Source: Micrococcales bacterium 73-13 (GTDB lineage: Bacteria; Actinomycetota; Actinomycetes; Actinomycetales; Microbacteriaceae). Taken from it: 47,528 nucleotides of DNA. Positions 22,961 through 30,889 of this stretch are shown one piece after another. The translations under genes and the position numbers were made by a program. Where the stretch lies: NCBI GenBank assembly GCA_001898855.1, contig MKVN01000001.1:1-47528 (forward strand). Direction: 5' to 3'. The notes under the pieces were generated by a model. It was not told the DNA's origin, did not search any database, and worked only from the letters and a program-made list of their open reading frames with translations. Each line of letters begins with the position of its first letter. The stretch's first letter is position 1.

Positions 22961-24331
22961 TCAGGCGAGCTCGTTGCCCTCGAGCAGATCGGTCACCAGC
23001 GCCGCGATCGCGGAGCGCTCCGAACGGGTCAGCGTCATATGGGCGAACAGGGGCGAGCCCTTGAGCGTCTCGATCACGCTCGCGACGCCGTCGTGCCGGC
23101 CGACCCGCAGGTTGTCCCGCTGGGCGACGTCGTGCGTGAGCACCACCCGCGAGTTCTGCCCGATCCGGCTGAGCACGGTGAGCAGGACGTTCCGCTCGAG
23201 GCTCTGCGCCTCGTCGACGATCACGAACGCGTCGTGCAGCGAGCGGCCGCGGATGTGCGTCAGCGGGAGCACCTCGAGGATGCCGCGGTCGACGACCTCG
23301 TCCAGGACGTTCTGCGAGACCACCGAGCCGAGCGTGTCGAAGACCGCCTGCGCCCAGGGGTTCATCTTCTCGGCCGCGTCGCCCGGCAGATAGCCGAGCT
23401 CCTGCCCGCCCACGGCGTACAGCGGGCGGAACACCATGATCCGGCGGTGCTGCTGCTGCTCGAGCACCGCCTCCAGACCGGCGCACAGCGCGAGCGCGGA
23501 CTTCCCGGTGCCGGCGCGGCCGCCGAGCGAGACGATGCCGACCTCCGGGTCGAGCAGCAGGTCGATCGCGAGCCGCTGCTCGGCGCTGCGGCCGTGCAGG
23601 CCGAAGACGTCGCGATCGCCGCGGACGAGACGGATCGCGCGCTCGCCGGAGACCCTGCCGAGGGCGGAGCCGCGGTCGGAGTGGATCACCAGCCCGGTGT
23701 TGACCGGGAGGCCGACGACGGCGTCCGTCGCGAGCGACTCCTCCTCGTAGAGCCGCGCCATCTCGGCGCTGCCGAGGGCGATCTCCGCTTGACCGGTCCA
23801 GCCGCTGTCCGGCGCCTGCTCGGCGCGGTACTCCTCCGCGGACAGGCCGATCGAGGCGGCCTTGACGCGCATCGGGAGGTCCTTGCTCACCACGGTGACC
23901 GGCAGGCCCTCCGCGGCGAGGTTCATCGCCACGGCGAGGATGCGCGAGTCGTTGTCGCCGAGCTGGAGGCCCGAGGGCAGCACGGCCTGGTTCGAGTGGT
24001 TCAGCTCGACCCGCAGCGAGCCGCCGTCGCCGACCGCGATCGGGAAGTCGAGCCGCTCGTGCCGCATCCGCAGGTCGTCGAGATGCCGCAGCGCCTGGCG
24101 CGCGAAGTACCCGAGCTCCGGATCGTGCCGCTTCTTCTCGAGCTCGCTGATGACGACCACCGGGACGACCACGTCGTGCTCCGCGAAGCGGAAGATCGCG
24201 CGCGGGTCGCTGAGCAGCACCGAGGTGTCGAGCACGTAGGTCTGCTGGCGGGTCCGCGACCGATCCCCCCTCCCCTCCGACTCGACGGTCTCGGGCGCTT
24301 CGCCCTTCGAGGTCTGACGGGTACCGGTCAC
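22961..24331 (-). CDS. PIN-domain plus PhoH ATPase (PhoH2)
   Basis: A 456-residue fusion. An N-terminal PIN ribonuclease domain starts at [12 protein letters not shown] (first acidic residue Asp35) and includes ISELEKKR and [11 protein letters not shown]. The C-terminal PhoH P-loop ATPase has Walker [14 protein letters not shown], the [21 protein letters not shown] block and Walker [12 protein letters not shown]. PhoH2 proteins of mycobacteria are sequence-specific RNA helicase/nucleases, sometimes with an upstream antitoxin gene; I see none here. The GTG start is preceded by GGAG at 6 nt. The likely -10 is TAGCGT (24392-24397), flanked by a 12-bp inverted repeat. Confidence 0.94.
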   Translation of the reverse strand: MTGTRQTSKGEAPETVESEGRGDRSRTRQQTYVLDTSVLLSDPRAIFRFAEHDVVVPVVVISELEKKRHDPELGYFARQALRHLDDLRMRHERLDFPIAVGDGGSLRVELNHSNQAVLPSGLQLGDNDSRILAVAMNLAAEGLPVTVVSKDLPMRVKAASIGLSAEEYRAEQAPDSGWTGQAEIALGSAEMARLYEEESLATDAVVGLPVNTGLVIHSDRGSALGRVSGERAIRLVRGDRDVFGLHGRSAEQRLAIDLLLDPEVGIVSLGGRAGTGKSALALCAGLEAVLEQQQHRRIMVFRPLYAVGGQELGYLPGDAAEKMNPWAQAVFDTLGSVVSQNVLDEVVDRGILEVLPLTHIRGRSLHDAFVIVDEAQSLERNVLLTVLSRIGQNSRVVLTHDVAQRDNLRVGRHDGVASVIETLKGSPLFAHMTLTRSERSAIAALVTDLLEGNELA

Positions 24332-24370
24332 GCTTGCTCCGTCCTGATCGGCTGGGGCAGGGCCGCGCTC

Positions 24371-24425
24371 CGTGCGGGCCCGACACGCACGACGCTATGC
24401 GGTGCGCGGCTCGCGGGCCCGCACG
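24371..24425 (-). promoter_or_regulatory. phoH promoter bracketed by a 12-bp inverted repeat
   Basis: CGTGCGGGCCCG (24371-24382) and CGGGCCCGCACG (24414-24425) are perfect inverted copies. Between them is TAGCGT (minus, 24392-24397), a fitting -10. One arm would cover the -35 region and the other the early transcript. It could be an operator pair or a hairpin ending uppS transcription. Confidence 0.4.
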
Positions 24426-24458
24426 ACACGCGGCCGGACCCGTCGGGTCGGCGGGGCC

Positions 24459-25232
24459 TCAGCGGCCGAGGCGGCGGTCGCGCTCCGCATAGGAGCGCAG
24501 CGCGCGGAGGAAGTCGACCTCGCGGAAGTCGGGGCCGAGCGCCTCGACGAAGTAGAACTCGGAATGCGCCGACTGCCAGAGCATGAAGTCGCTGAGCCGC
24601 TGCTCGCCGGAGGTGCGGATCACGAGGTCCGGGTCGGGCTGGCCGCCGGTGTACAGGTGCGCCCCGATCTTCTCCGGCGTGAGGTCCTCCGCGAGGGCCT
24701 CCAGCGTGCCTCCGTCGCGGCCGTGCTCGCGCACGATCGTCCGGATCGCGTCGACGATCTCGCGACGGCCGCCGTAGCCGACCGCGAGGTTGATGTGCAT
24801 GCCGGCGCCGCCCGCCGTGCGCTGCTCCGCCGCGGCGAGCTGCGCGACGAGCCCGTCGGGCAGACCCTCCGCCGATCCGACGTGCTGGACGCGCCAGTCG
24901 CGGAACCGGGAGAGGTCGTCGGCGAGGTCCCCGATGATCGCGTACAGGCCGTCGAGCTCCTCCGCCGGGCGCTTGGCGAGGTTGTCGTTCGAGAGCAGGT
25001 AGAGGGTGACGTGCTCGATCCCGAGGTCGTCGCACCAGCCGAGGAACACGCGGTAGGCGTCGGCGCCGGCGCGGTAGCCGTGATCCGTCGAGTCGAGGCC
25101 GCGCTGGCGGGCCCAGCGACGGTTCCCGTCGATGATCATCGCGACGTGATGCGGCAGCCGGTCGGGGTCCAGCCGGCGGCGCAGCCGCCGCTGATAGAGG
25201 CGGTAGAGGAGCCCTCCGCCTCGTCGATCCAC
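24459..25232 (-). CDS. uppS: cis-prenyl transferase (isoprenyl / undecaprenyl diphosphate synthase)
   Basis: A 257-residue enzyme adding IPP units to an allylic diphosphate to make the polyprenyl carrier for cell-wall synthesis. The family marks are HVAMIIDGNRRWA with catalytic Asp35, the H-G-Y-RAG segment, LYLLSNDNLAKRPAEEL, the GYGGRREIVDA block, and DLVIRTSGEQRLSDFMLWQSAHSEFYF near the C-terminus. Actinobacteria usually have two paralogues (short Z-FPP and long decaprenyl types); chain length cannot be read here. The GTG start follows TACCGT (25239-25244) by 6 nt. It is divergent from trhA. Confidence 0.96.
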   Translation of the reverse strand: MDRRGGGLLYRLYQRRLRRRLDPDRLPHHVAMIIDGNRRWARQRGLDSTDHGYRAGADAYRVFLGWCDDLGIEHVTLYLLSNDNLAKRPAEELDGLYAIIGDLADDLSRFRDWRVQHVGSAEGLPDGLVAQLAAAEQRTAGGAGMHINLAVGYGGRREIVDAIRTIVREHGRDGGTLEALAEDLTPEKIGAHLYTGGQPDPDLVIRTSGEQRLSDFMLWQSAHSEFYFVEALGPDFREVDFLRALRSYAERDRRLGR

Positions 25233-25273
25233 GGCCCTACGGTACTCCCAGCGCCATGGCCTATCCTCCGAAG
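25233..25273. promoter_or_regulatory. divergent promoters, uppS / trhA
   Basis: Minus strand: TACCGT at 25239-25244, 6 nt before the uppS GTG. Plus strand: TATCCT at 25262-25267, 6 nt before a GTG at 25274; TACGGT at 25238-25243 is an alternative that would serve an ATG at 25256. The choice decides the trhA N-terminus. Confidence 0.45.
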
Positions 25274-25948
25274 GTGACGGTGATCCAGGACGCGGCCGCG
25301 CCCGGCGCCGAGCCGAGGCCCTCCTGGCGCGGCTGGATCCACGCCGCCACGTTCCCGGTGGCGATCGCCCTCGGGGTGGTGCTGCTCTGCCTCGCCGACG
25401 GCTGGTTCGCGAAGCTCATGTCGGCGGTGTTCTTCGCGTCCTCGCTGCTGCTCTTCGGCGGCTCGGCGCTCTACCACCGCTTCGACTGGTCGCCGCGGGT
25501 CAAGGTCGCGCTCAAGCGGCTCGACCACGCGAACATCTTCCTGCTCATCGCCGGCACCTACACCCCGATCGCGACGCTCGCGCTGCCCTTCCCGCAGTCG
25601 ACCGTCCTCATCTCGCTCGTGTGGGGCGGGGCGCTCGTCGGCATCGCGTTCCGCATCTTCTGGATCCGCGCGCCGCGCTGGCTGTACGTGCCGCTCTACC
25701 TGCTGCTCGGCTGGGCGGCGCTCATGTACGTCGGCGATCTGCTCGCGGCGGCGCCGGTGTCGATGATCCTGGTCTTCGTCGGCGGCGGCTTCTACACGCT
25801 CGGCGCCGTCGTCTACGGCCTCAAGCGACCGAACCCTTGGCCGCGGCACTTCGGCTTCCACGAGATCTTCCACGCGTGCACGCTGCTCGCGTTCCTCTGC
25901 CACTGGACCGCGGTGCTGCTCGTCGCGGTCCGGCCCCCGGTGTTCTAG
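25274..25948 (+). CDS. trhA: hemolysin III / TrhA family membrane protein
   Basis: A 224-residue (or 230 if started at ATG 25256) seven-helix protein of the PAQR/hemolysin III family. The conserved metal-site motifs are GGSALYHRFDWS after helix 2 and the C-terminal HFGFHEIFHACTLLAFLCHW, with LDHANIFLLIAGTYTPI in helix 3. In bacteria TrhA affects membrane energetics; the 'hemolysin' name is historical. The GTG start is my preference because TATCCT ends 6 nt before it, but the ATG six codons earlier is possible. It is convergent with greA, 16 bp away. Confidence 0.93.
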   Translation: MTVIQDAAAPGAEPRPSWRGWIHAATFPVAIALGVVLLCLADGWFAKLMSAVFFASSLLLFGGSALYHRFDWSPRVKVALKRLDHANIFLLIAGTYTPIATLALPFPQSTVLISLVWGGALVGIAFRIFWIRAPRWLYVPLYLLLGWAALMYVGDLLAAAPVSMILVFVGGGFYTLGAVVYGLKRPNPWPRHFGFHEIFHACTLLAFLCHWTAVLLVAVRPPVF

Positions 25949-25964
25949 CGGCGCGGGCGCCGGC

Positions 25965-26447
25965 CTAGCCGGTGTAGGGCTTCGCGGCCAGGATCTCGAC
26001 CTCGATGCTGCGGCCGTTCGGCGCGGTGTACGAGGTCTTGTCGCCGACGGACTTGCCGAGGATGGCCTGGCCGAGCGGGCTCTGCTCGCTGTAGACGTCG
26101 AGATCGGCACCGCCGGCGATCTCGCGCGAGCCGAGCAGGAACGTGGTCTCGTCGCCGAGGATCGTCGCCGTCACGACCATGCCGGCCTCGACGACGCCGT
26201 CGTCCGGCGGCGCCTCGCCGACGACCGCGTGCCGGAGCAGCTCGACGAGCACCCGGATCCGGGCCTCGATCTTGCCCTGCTCCTCCTTGGCGGCGTGGTA
26301 GCCGCCGTTCTCCTTGAGGTCGCCCTCCTCGCGCGCCGCCTCGATGCGCTTCGCGATCTCGGTGCGGCCCTCGCCGGAGAGCTGCTCGAGCTCGGCGGAC
26401 AGCCGGTCGTAGGCCTCTTGGGTCAGCCAGGTGACGTTCTCGGTCAT
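25965..26447 (-). CDS. greA: transcription elongation factor GreA
   Basis: A 160-residue factor that enters the RNA polymerase secondary channel and rescues backtracked complexes. The N-terminal coiled coil (about 8-78) ends in the acidic tip EEGDLKENGGYHAAKEEQG, which carries the essential Asp/Glu pair. The C-terminal FKBP-like domain includes SPLGQAILGKSVGDKTSYTAPNGRSIEVEI. The ATG has an AGGAGG Shine-Dalgarno sequence 6 nt upstream, so this gene, unlike many neighbours, has a leader. A hairpin with a T-rich tail upstream separates it from DUF4307. Confidence 0.97.
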   Translation of the reverse strand: MTENVTWLTQEAYDRLSAELEQLSGEGRTEIAKRIEAAREEGDLKENGGYHAAKEEQGKIEARIRVLVELLRHAVVGEAPPDDGVVEAGMVVTATILGDETTFLLGSREIAGGADLDVYSEQSPLGQAILGKSVGDKTSYTAPNGRSIEVEILAAKPYTG

Positions 26448-26476
26448 GGTTCGCCTCCTTCGCGGAACCCCGGACG

Positions 26477-26503
26477 ATAAGAAGCCCGCCAGAGCCGGCG
26501 GGC
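26477..26503 (-). terminator. Rho-independent terminator of the DUF4307 gene
   Basis: On the minus strand GCCCGCC, a 6-nt loop, GGCGGGC, then TTCTTAT. The perfect 7-bp stem with a T-rich tail follows the DUF4307 stop by about 20 bp. This is the most canonical terminator in the window. Confidence 0.8.
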
Positions 26504-26522
26504 GGGCGATCGTCGGACCATG

Positions 26523-26924
26523 CTACGTGAGCCAGCAGCGGTACGCCAACCCGACCTGCGCCGGCTCGGTCGTCCGCACCGTCTCGGTCAGCGCCCGGGT
26601 CGGCTGCGCCGCGCCGACCACCTCGACGACGCGCCAGCCGACGATCGCGTGCACCTCGTTCTGCGCGGCGATCGCGCAGCTGGCCGACTGGCCCTCGGCG
26701 AGCGTGACGCTCCAGGCGACCTCGACCGTGCGGTCGTCGAGGATGCGATACCCGGTCGACCGCCAGAACTCCTGGGCCGTCCAGGGCTGCGCCCAGAACA
26801 GCCAGACCACCGCCGCGACGACGAGGACGCCGGCGGTGACGACGACGCCGAGCATCCGGCCGCGCGCCGGCCGGCGGCCGTAGCGTGCGTCGAGGTCGGC
26901 GCCCGGGGTCTCACGGAGGGTCAT
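26523..26924 (-). CDS. DUF4307 membrane-anchored protein
   Basis: A 133-residue protein: short cytoplasmic N-terminus with LDARYGRRP, one membrane helix (about 24-44, MLGVVVTAGVLVVAAVVWLFW) and a C-terminal extracytoplasmic beta domain with two cysteines (SCAIAAQN and YRCWLT). This arrangement, including RYGR before the helix, is the DUF4307 pattern found beside greA in many actinobacteria. Function unknown. The ATG follows TACGCT (26934-26939) by 9 nt, and the gene is divergent from a tiny membrane protein across 27 bp. Confidence 0.88.
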   Translation of the reverse strand: MTLRETPGADLDARYGRRPARGRMLGVVVTAGVLVVAAVVWLFWAQPWTAQEFWRSTGYRILDDRTVEVAWSVTLAEGQSASCAIAAQNEVHAIVGWRVVEVVGAAQPTRALTETVRTTEPAQVGLAYRCWLT

Positions 26925-26951
26925 GATGCTTCCAGCGTAGGCTGGTCGCTT
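26925..26951. promoter_or_regulatory. overlapping divergent -10 boxes, DUF4307 / small membrane protein
   Basis: TACGCT (minus, 26934-26939) and TAGGCT (plus, 26938-26943) overlap by two bases in a 27-bp gap, so only one promoter can be occupied at a time. Confidence 0.55.
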
Positions 26952-27209
26952 GTGATCCCGACGCCGACGCCCACGCCCATCAGCGCCGATGCCGTGACGC
27001 CCGGCTGGGTCGGGTTCACGATCACGGCCGTCTTCATCCTGATCGCCGTCGCGCTGGTCTTCGACATGGTGCGCCGGATCCGCCGGGTCCGGTACCGCGA
27101 GGAGGCGCGCGACCGGATCGCGGCCGAGCTCGAGGCGCAGCTCGTCGACGAGCCGGACGGGCCCGCTGACCCGGTCGACGGGGACGACGACCCGCCCGCG
27201 GTCAAATGA
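26952..27209 (+). CDS. small single-helix membrane protein
   Basis: An 85-residue protein: Pro/Thr-rich start (IPTPTPTPIS), one membrane span (about 19-41, VGFTITAVFILIAVALVFDMVRR), a basic/acidic cytoplasmic helix (RIRRVRYREEARDRIAAELEAQ) and an acidic tail. Small proteins of this layout next to DUF4307 and greA recur in Microbacteriaceae-like genomes, but no function is known. The GTG start follows TAGGCT by 8 nt. The last 8 bp overlap the convergent ilvA. Confidence 0.75.
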   Translation: MIPTPTPTPISADAVTPGWVGFTITAVFILIAVALVFDMVRRIRRVRYREEARDRIAAELEAQLVDEPDGPADPVDGDDDPPAVK

Positions 27210-28464
27210 CGACGCGCGGCCGGTAGCCCGCGTCCCGCAGCCGGGCGAGCACGAGCTCGGCGTGCTCGGCGCCCCGCGCCTCCATGTGGATCTCGATCTC
27301 GACCTCGCTGATGCCCAGCTCGAGGTTGTGCCGGGAGTAGCGGACCTCCACCACGTTCGCGTTCGCCGCGGCGATGATCTGCGAGATGCGGGCGAGCTGC
27401 CCGGGACGGTCGGACAGCGGGATGTTGACCTTCAGGTAGCGCTGCGAGGCGACCAGGCCGCGGCCGATCACCCGCTCCATGACGAGCGGATCGATGTTCC
27501 CGCCGGAGAGGATGACCGCGGTGCGGCCGGAGTCGGTCACGGCGCCGGACAGGATCGCGGCCACGCCGACCGCGCCGGCCGGCTCGACGACGAGCTTGGT
27601 GCGCTCGAGCAGGACGACGAGCGCGCGGGCGATCTCGTCGTCGGTGACGGTGACGACCTCGTCGACGAAGTCGCGGATGATCGCGAACGTCAGCTCCCCC
27701 GGCCGCGCGACCGCGATCCCGTCGGCGATGGTCGCGGTGATCGGGACGAGCAGCGGCTCGCCCGCGGCGAGCGAGGGCGGGAACGCCGCCGCGTTCGCCG
27801 CCTGCACGCCGACCACGCGCACCCGGCGCCCCTCGACGGCGGCGCGCTGCTTGACGGCCGAGGCGACGCCGGCGGCGAGGCCGCCGCCGCCGATCGGGAC
27901 GATGATGGTGTCCGGCGCCGAGGCCTCCTCCCAGATCTCCAGGCCGAGGGTCGCCTGGCCGGCGACGACGTCCGGGTGGTCGAACGGCGGGATGAACACG
28001 GCGCCGGTGCGCTCGGCGAACGCGATCGCCGCGGCGTTCGTGTCGTCGAAGGTGTCCCCGACGAGCTGCACGTCGGCGCCGTAGCCGCGGGTCGCCTGGA
28101 ACTTCGGCAGCGCCGCGCCGACGGGCATGAAGATGGTGGCGCGGATGCCGAGCTCCCGCGCGGCGAAGGCGACGCCCTGCGCGTGGTTGCCGGCCGAGGC
28201 GGCGACGACGCCGCGCTCCCGCTCCTCGTCGCTCAGCTTGGAGAGCCGGTGGTAGGCGCCGCGGATCTTGTAGGAGCCGGTGCGCTGCAGGTTCTCGCAC
28301 TTGAGGTACACCGGGCTGCCGAGGACCTCGGCGAGCGAGCGGGAGGTCTGCATCGGGGTGCGGTCGATCGCCTCGGCGACCCGGGACGCGGCGGCCTCGA
28401 TCTCGGCGAGCGTGGGCGCGACGAGCATCGTGTCGGCGGCGTCCTGCGCCTGTCCAGGGGTCAT
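27202..28464 (-). CDS. ilvA: threonine dehydratase (biosynthetic-type, PLP-dependent)
   Basis: A 420-residue PLP enzyme deaminating threonine to 2-oxobutyrate, feeding isoleucine synthesis. PLP lysine Lys66 lies in TGSYKIRGA, the phosphate loop is IGGGGLAAGVA, and AASAGNHAQGVA is the substrate loop. The C-terminus (about 340-420: QRYLKVNIPLSDRPGQLARISQIIAAANANVVEV) is one ACT domain, the short type found in catabolic/Corynebacterium-like IlvA, whereas E. coli IlvA has two. Allosteric control is therefore probable but its effector is uncertain. The start ATG overlaps the stop of the AI-2E exporter gene (ATGA), with GGGAGG just upstream. Confidence 0.93.
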   Translation of the reverse strand: MTPGQAQDAADTMLVAPTLAEIEAAASRVAEAIDRTPMQTSRSLAEVLGSPVYLKCENLQRTGSYKIRGAYHRLSKLSDEERERGVVAASAGNHAQGVAFAARELGIRATIFMPVGAALPKFQATRGYGADVQLVGDTFDDTNAAAIAFAERTGAVFIPPFDHPDVVAGQATLGLEIWEEASAPDTIIVPIGGGGLAAGVASAVKQRAAVEGRRVRVVGVQAANAAAFPPSLAAGEPLLVPITATIADGIAVARPGELTFAIIRDFVDEVVTVTDDEIARALVVLLERTKLVVEPAGAVGVAAILSGAVTDSGRTAVILSGGNIDPLVMERVIGRGLVASQRYLKVNIPLSDRPGQLARISQIIAAANANVVEVRYSRHNLELGISEVEIEIHMEARGAEHAELVLARLRDAGYRPRVVI

Positions 28465-29585
28465 CCCCCGCCTCCCTCTGCGATCCGGGCAGCACCATTT
28501 TGCCCTTCGGCCGGCGGCGCTTCCTGCGTGCCGCCTGCGAGCCGGCGGATCACGACGTTCGCGACGGCGACCAGCGGCACGGCGAACAGCGCGCCGGGGA
28601 TGCCGGCGATGAGCGATCCGGCGGCCACCGCGAAGACGACGGCGAGCGGGTGGATCCGCACCGCGGTGCCCATGACGAGCGGCTGGAGGACGTGGCCCTC
28701 GATCTGCTGCACGAGCACCACGATCGCGAGCATGATGATCGCCGGCACCGGTCCGAGGTAGACGAGCGCGACGAACACCGCGAGCGCGCCGCTGACCAGC
28801 GCCCCGATGATCGGGATGAAGCTCGCCAGGAACACCACGACCGCGATCGGGATGACGAGCGGGAACCCGCCGTAGAACAGTCCGAGGATCCAGGCTCCGA
28901 GGCCGATCCCGACCGCGTCGACGGCGGCGACGAAGATCTGGATGCGGGCGAAGGTCGTGAGCGTCGTCCATCCCGCCCGGGCCGCGGCGTCGGTGCGCGG
29001 CCGGGCCCGCCTCGGGAACAGTCCGAGGAACCATCGCCAGATCCGCGCCCCGTCGATGAGCAGGAAGAGCGTCGCGAACAGCGCGAGCAGCAGGCCGGCG
29101 AGCACGTGGCCGGCGGTCGAGCCGACGCTGAGCGCGCCGGACCAGATCGTCGAGGTGTCGTGGCTGAACGCCGCCCACCAGTCGAGGATCGCCTGCCGGA
29201 CGTCGCCGAGCTCCAGGTTGAACGGCGGTCCGGCGAGCCAGCCGCCGGCGTCGTCGAGGGCGACGAGCGTCGCCGCCACCAGGTCGTTCCAGCCGCCGCG
29301 GATCTGGAACACCACGAGCGTCACCAGCCCGCCGACCAGTGCGAGCGCGCCGACCATGCTCGCGGTCACGGCGGCCCACTTGGGCCAGCGGCGGCGCTGC
29401 AGCCAGCTCGAGAACGGCCCCAGCAGCGCCGCGAGCAGGATCGCGCCCAGGAGCGGGATGACGACGAGCCGGAACTGGATGACGAGCCAGACGACGACCG
29501 CGACGACCGCCACCACGAGCAGCACCCGCCAGGACCAGGCCGCGGCGATGCGCAGCCCCCTGGGCACGCTCTCGTCGTCGTCCAC
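28461..29585 (-). CDS. AI-2E family transporter (PerM-like)
   Basis: A 374-residue polytopic membrane protein with about eight hydrophobic segments; the first pair spans about 14-58 (SWRVLLVVAVVAVVVWLVIQF ... PLLGAILLAALLGPF). The central SFIPIIGALVSGALAVFVAL and QQIEGHVLQPLVMG blocks are the AI-2E family signature (PF01594). Members export the quorum signal AI-2 or other small molecules, or exchange Na+/H+; no choice can be made. The GTG start follows TATGCT (29592-29597) by 6 nt. Its stop overlaps ilvA, so export and threonine deamination are co-expressed; whether that is meaningful is unknown. Confidence 0.92.
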   Translation of the reverse strand: MDDDESVPRGLRIAAAWSWRVLLVVAVVAVVVWLVIQFRLVVIPLLGAILLAALLGPFSSWLQRRRWPKWAAVTASMVGALALVGGLVTLVVFQIRGGWNDLVAATLVALDDAGGWLAGPPFNLELGDVRQAILDWWAAFSHDTSTIWSGALSVGSTAGHVLAGLLLALFATLFLLIDGARIWRWFLGLFPRRARPRTDAAARAGWTTLTTFARIQIFVAAVDAVGIGLGAWILGLFYGGFPLVIPIAVVVFLASFIPIIGALVSGALAVFVALVYLGPVPAIIMLAIVVLVQQIEGHVLQPLVMGTAVRIHPLAVVFAVAAGSLIAGIPGALFAVPLVAVANVVIRRLAGGTQEAPPAEGQNGAARIAEGGGG

Positions 29586-29639
29586 GTCCCGAGCATATGC
29601 CGTGAGCGGAACGTCGGAGGCGGCGGATAGCGTGATGGG
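29586..29639. promoter_or_regulatory. divergent leaderless promoters, AI-2E gene / alkX
   Basis: Minus: TATGCT at 29592-29597, 6 nt before GTG 29585. Plus: TAGCGT at 29628-29633, 6 nt before GTG 29640. Both fit the window's leaderless pattern exactly. Confidence 0.6.
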
Positions 29640-30857
29640 GTGGCAGAACGGCTCACCGCGGGGCAGGCGCGGCGCATGCTGCTCGCCGCGCAGGGGTTCG
29701 GCCGTGCCCGCGGATCGAGCAGCCGCGGCATCGAGGCGGCCGCCCGCCGCCTCGGCCTGCTCCAGCTCGACTCGGTCAACGTCTTCGAGCGCAGTCACTA
29801 CCTCCCGCTGCACGCCCGGCTCGGCGCCTATGACAAGGCGCGCCTCGACCGCATCGCGTTCGCGAGCCCCGGCCGCTGGACCGAGTGGTGGGCGCACGAG
29901 GCGGCGCTGCTGCCCGTCGACGACCTGCCGCTGTGGGCCTGGCGCAAGGCGGAGTACCGTGCGCGCGATCCGTGGTTCCCCGGCTTCGCCGGCGACCACG
30001 AGGCCCTCCTGCGAGAGCTGCTCGAGATGCTCGCGGGCGAGGGGCCGCTCGCGGCGAGCGACGTCGAGCACGAGGAGAACCGCCGGCACGGGCCCTGGTG
30101 GGGATGGTCGGCCGTCAAGCGCGGCCTGGAGATCCTGTTCCGCCGGGGGGACGTCGTGTCGGCCGGCAGGACGCGGTTCGAGCGGCGGTACGCGCTCCCC
30201 GAGCAGGTGCTCCCGGACCGGTTGATCGGGGTCGAGACGCCCCGGGACGAGGCGATCCGCGAGCTCGTGCGGCGCTCCGCCGTCGCGCTCGGCGTCGGCA
30301 CGGCGTCCGACCTCGCCGACTACTTCCGGCTGCGCGGCGACGACACGCGGACCGCGATCGCCGAGCTCGCCGAGGCCGGCGAGCTGCTCCCGGTGCGCGT
30401 CGACGGCTGGCGGCAGGCGGCCTGGATCCATCGCGACGCGAAGCGGCCGTCGCGGATGCGCGCCGCCGCGCTGCTCAGCCCCTTCGACCCGGTGGTCTGG
30501 GACCGCGAGCGCGCCGAGCGGCAGTTCGGCTTCCGCTACCGGATCGAGATCTACACGCCGGCGCCGAAGCGCGTCTACGGCTACTACTCGCTGCCGATCC
30601 TGCTCGACGACCGGCTCGTCGGCCGCATCGACCTGAAGTCGGACCGGAAGGCGAGGGTGCTGCGCGTCCAGTCCGCGTGGCGGGAGGAGGGCCCGGAGGC
30701 GGCGCACGCCGACCCCCACCGGATCGCGGCGCTGGTGCGCGCGGCGGCCGAGTGGCAGGGGCTCGAGGACGTGACCGTGTCCGACTGGGGGACGCTCGCC
30801 GGCGAACTCCGCGCCGCGCTCCGACAGGCGCCGAACGGTCTTGCGGATTCTGCTTGA
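29640..30857 (+). CDS. YcaQ/AlkX-family crosslink-repair DNA glycosylase
   Basis: A 405-residue winged-helix protein of family PF06224. The catalytic QxD motif is visible as Q42-L43-D44 in GLLQLDSVNVFERSHYLPL; this motif distinguishes AlkX/YcaQ, which unhooks nitrogen-mustard-type interstrand crosslinks, from AlkZ (QxQ). Further family blocks: WWAHEAALLP, GPWWGWSAVKRGLEILF, LLSPFDPVVWDRERAERQFGFRYRIEIYTP and GYYSLPILLDDRLVGRIDLK. GTG start with TAGCGT 6 nt upstream. The stop lies inside the promoter of the following HipB-like gene. A QxQ relative is encoded at 21187-22110. Confidence 0.9.
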   Translation: MAERLTAGQARRMLLAAQGFGRARGSSSRGIEAAARRLGLLQLDSVNVFERSHYLPLHARLGAYDKARLDRIAFASPGRWTEWWAHEAALLPVDDLPLWAWRKAEYRARDPWFPGFAGDHEALLRELLEMLAGEGPLAASDVEHEENRRHGPWWGWSAVKRGLEILFRRGDVVSAGRTRFERRYALPEQVLPDRLIGVETPRDEAIRELVRRSAVALGVGTASDLADYFRLRGDDTRTAIAELAEAGELLPVRVDGWRQAAWIHRDAKRPSRMRAAALLSPFDPVVWDRERAERQFGFRYRIEIYTPAPKRVYGYYSLPILLDDRLVGRIDLKSDRKARVLRVQSAWREEGPEAAHADPHRIAALVRAAAEWQGLEDVTVSDWGTLAGELRAALRQAPNGLADSA

Positions 30858-30889
30858 GATTCCATGCATTGAGAGTAGAATCATAGTCA
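30846..30889 (+). promoter_or_regulatory. AT-rich promoter and operator-like repeats of the HipBA module
   Basis: TTGAGA (30854-30859), a 16-nt spacer and TAGAAT (30876-30881) give a good sigma-70-type promoter ending 8 nt before the ATG. GATTCT (30846-30851) and AGAATC (30877-30882) are inverted copies, another GATTC lies at 30858-30862, and TTGAGA is repeated at 30869-30874. These half-sites are candidates for HipB autoregulation. Confidence 0.6.

Noticed and set aside
22163-24586. 807-codon open frame opposite phoH and uppS
   Set aside because: It crosses several genuine genes on the other strand and has shadow composition without domains.
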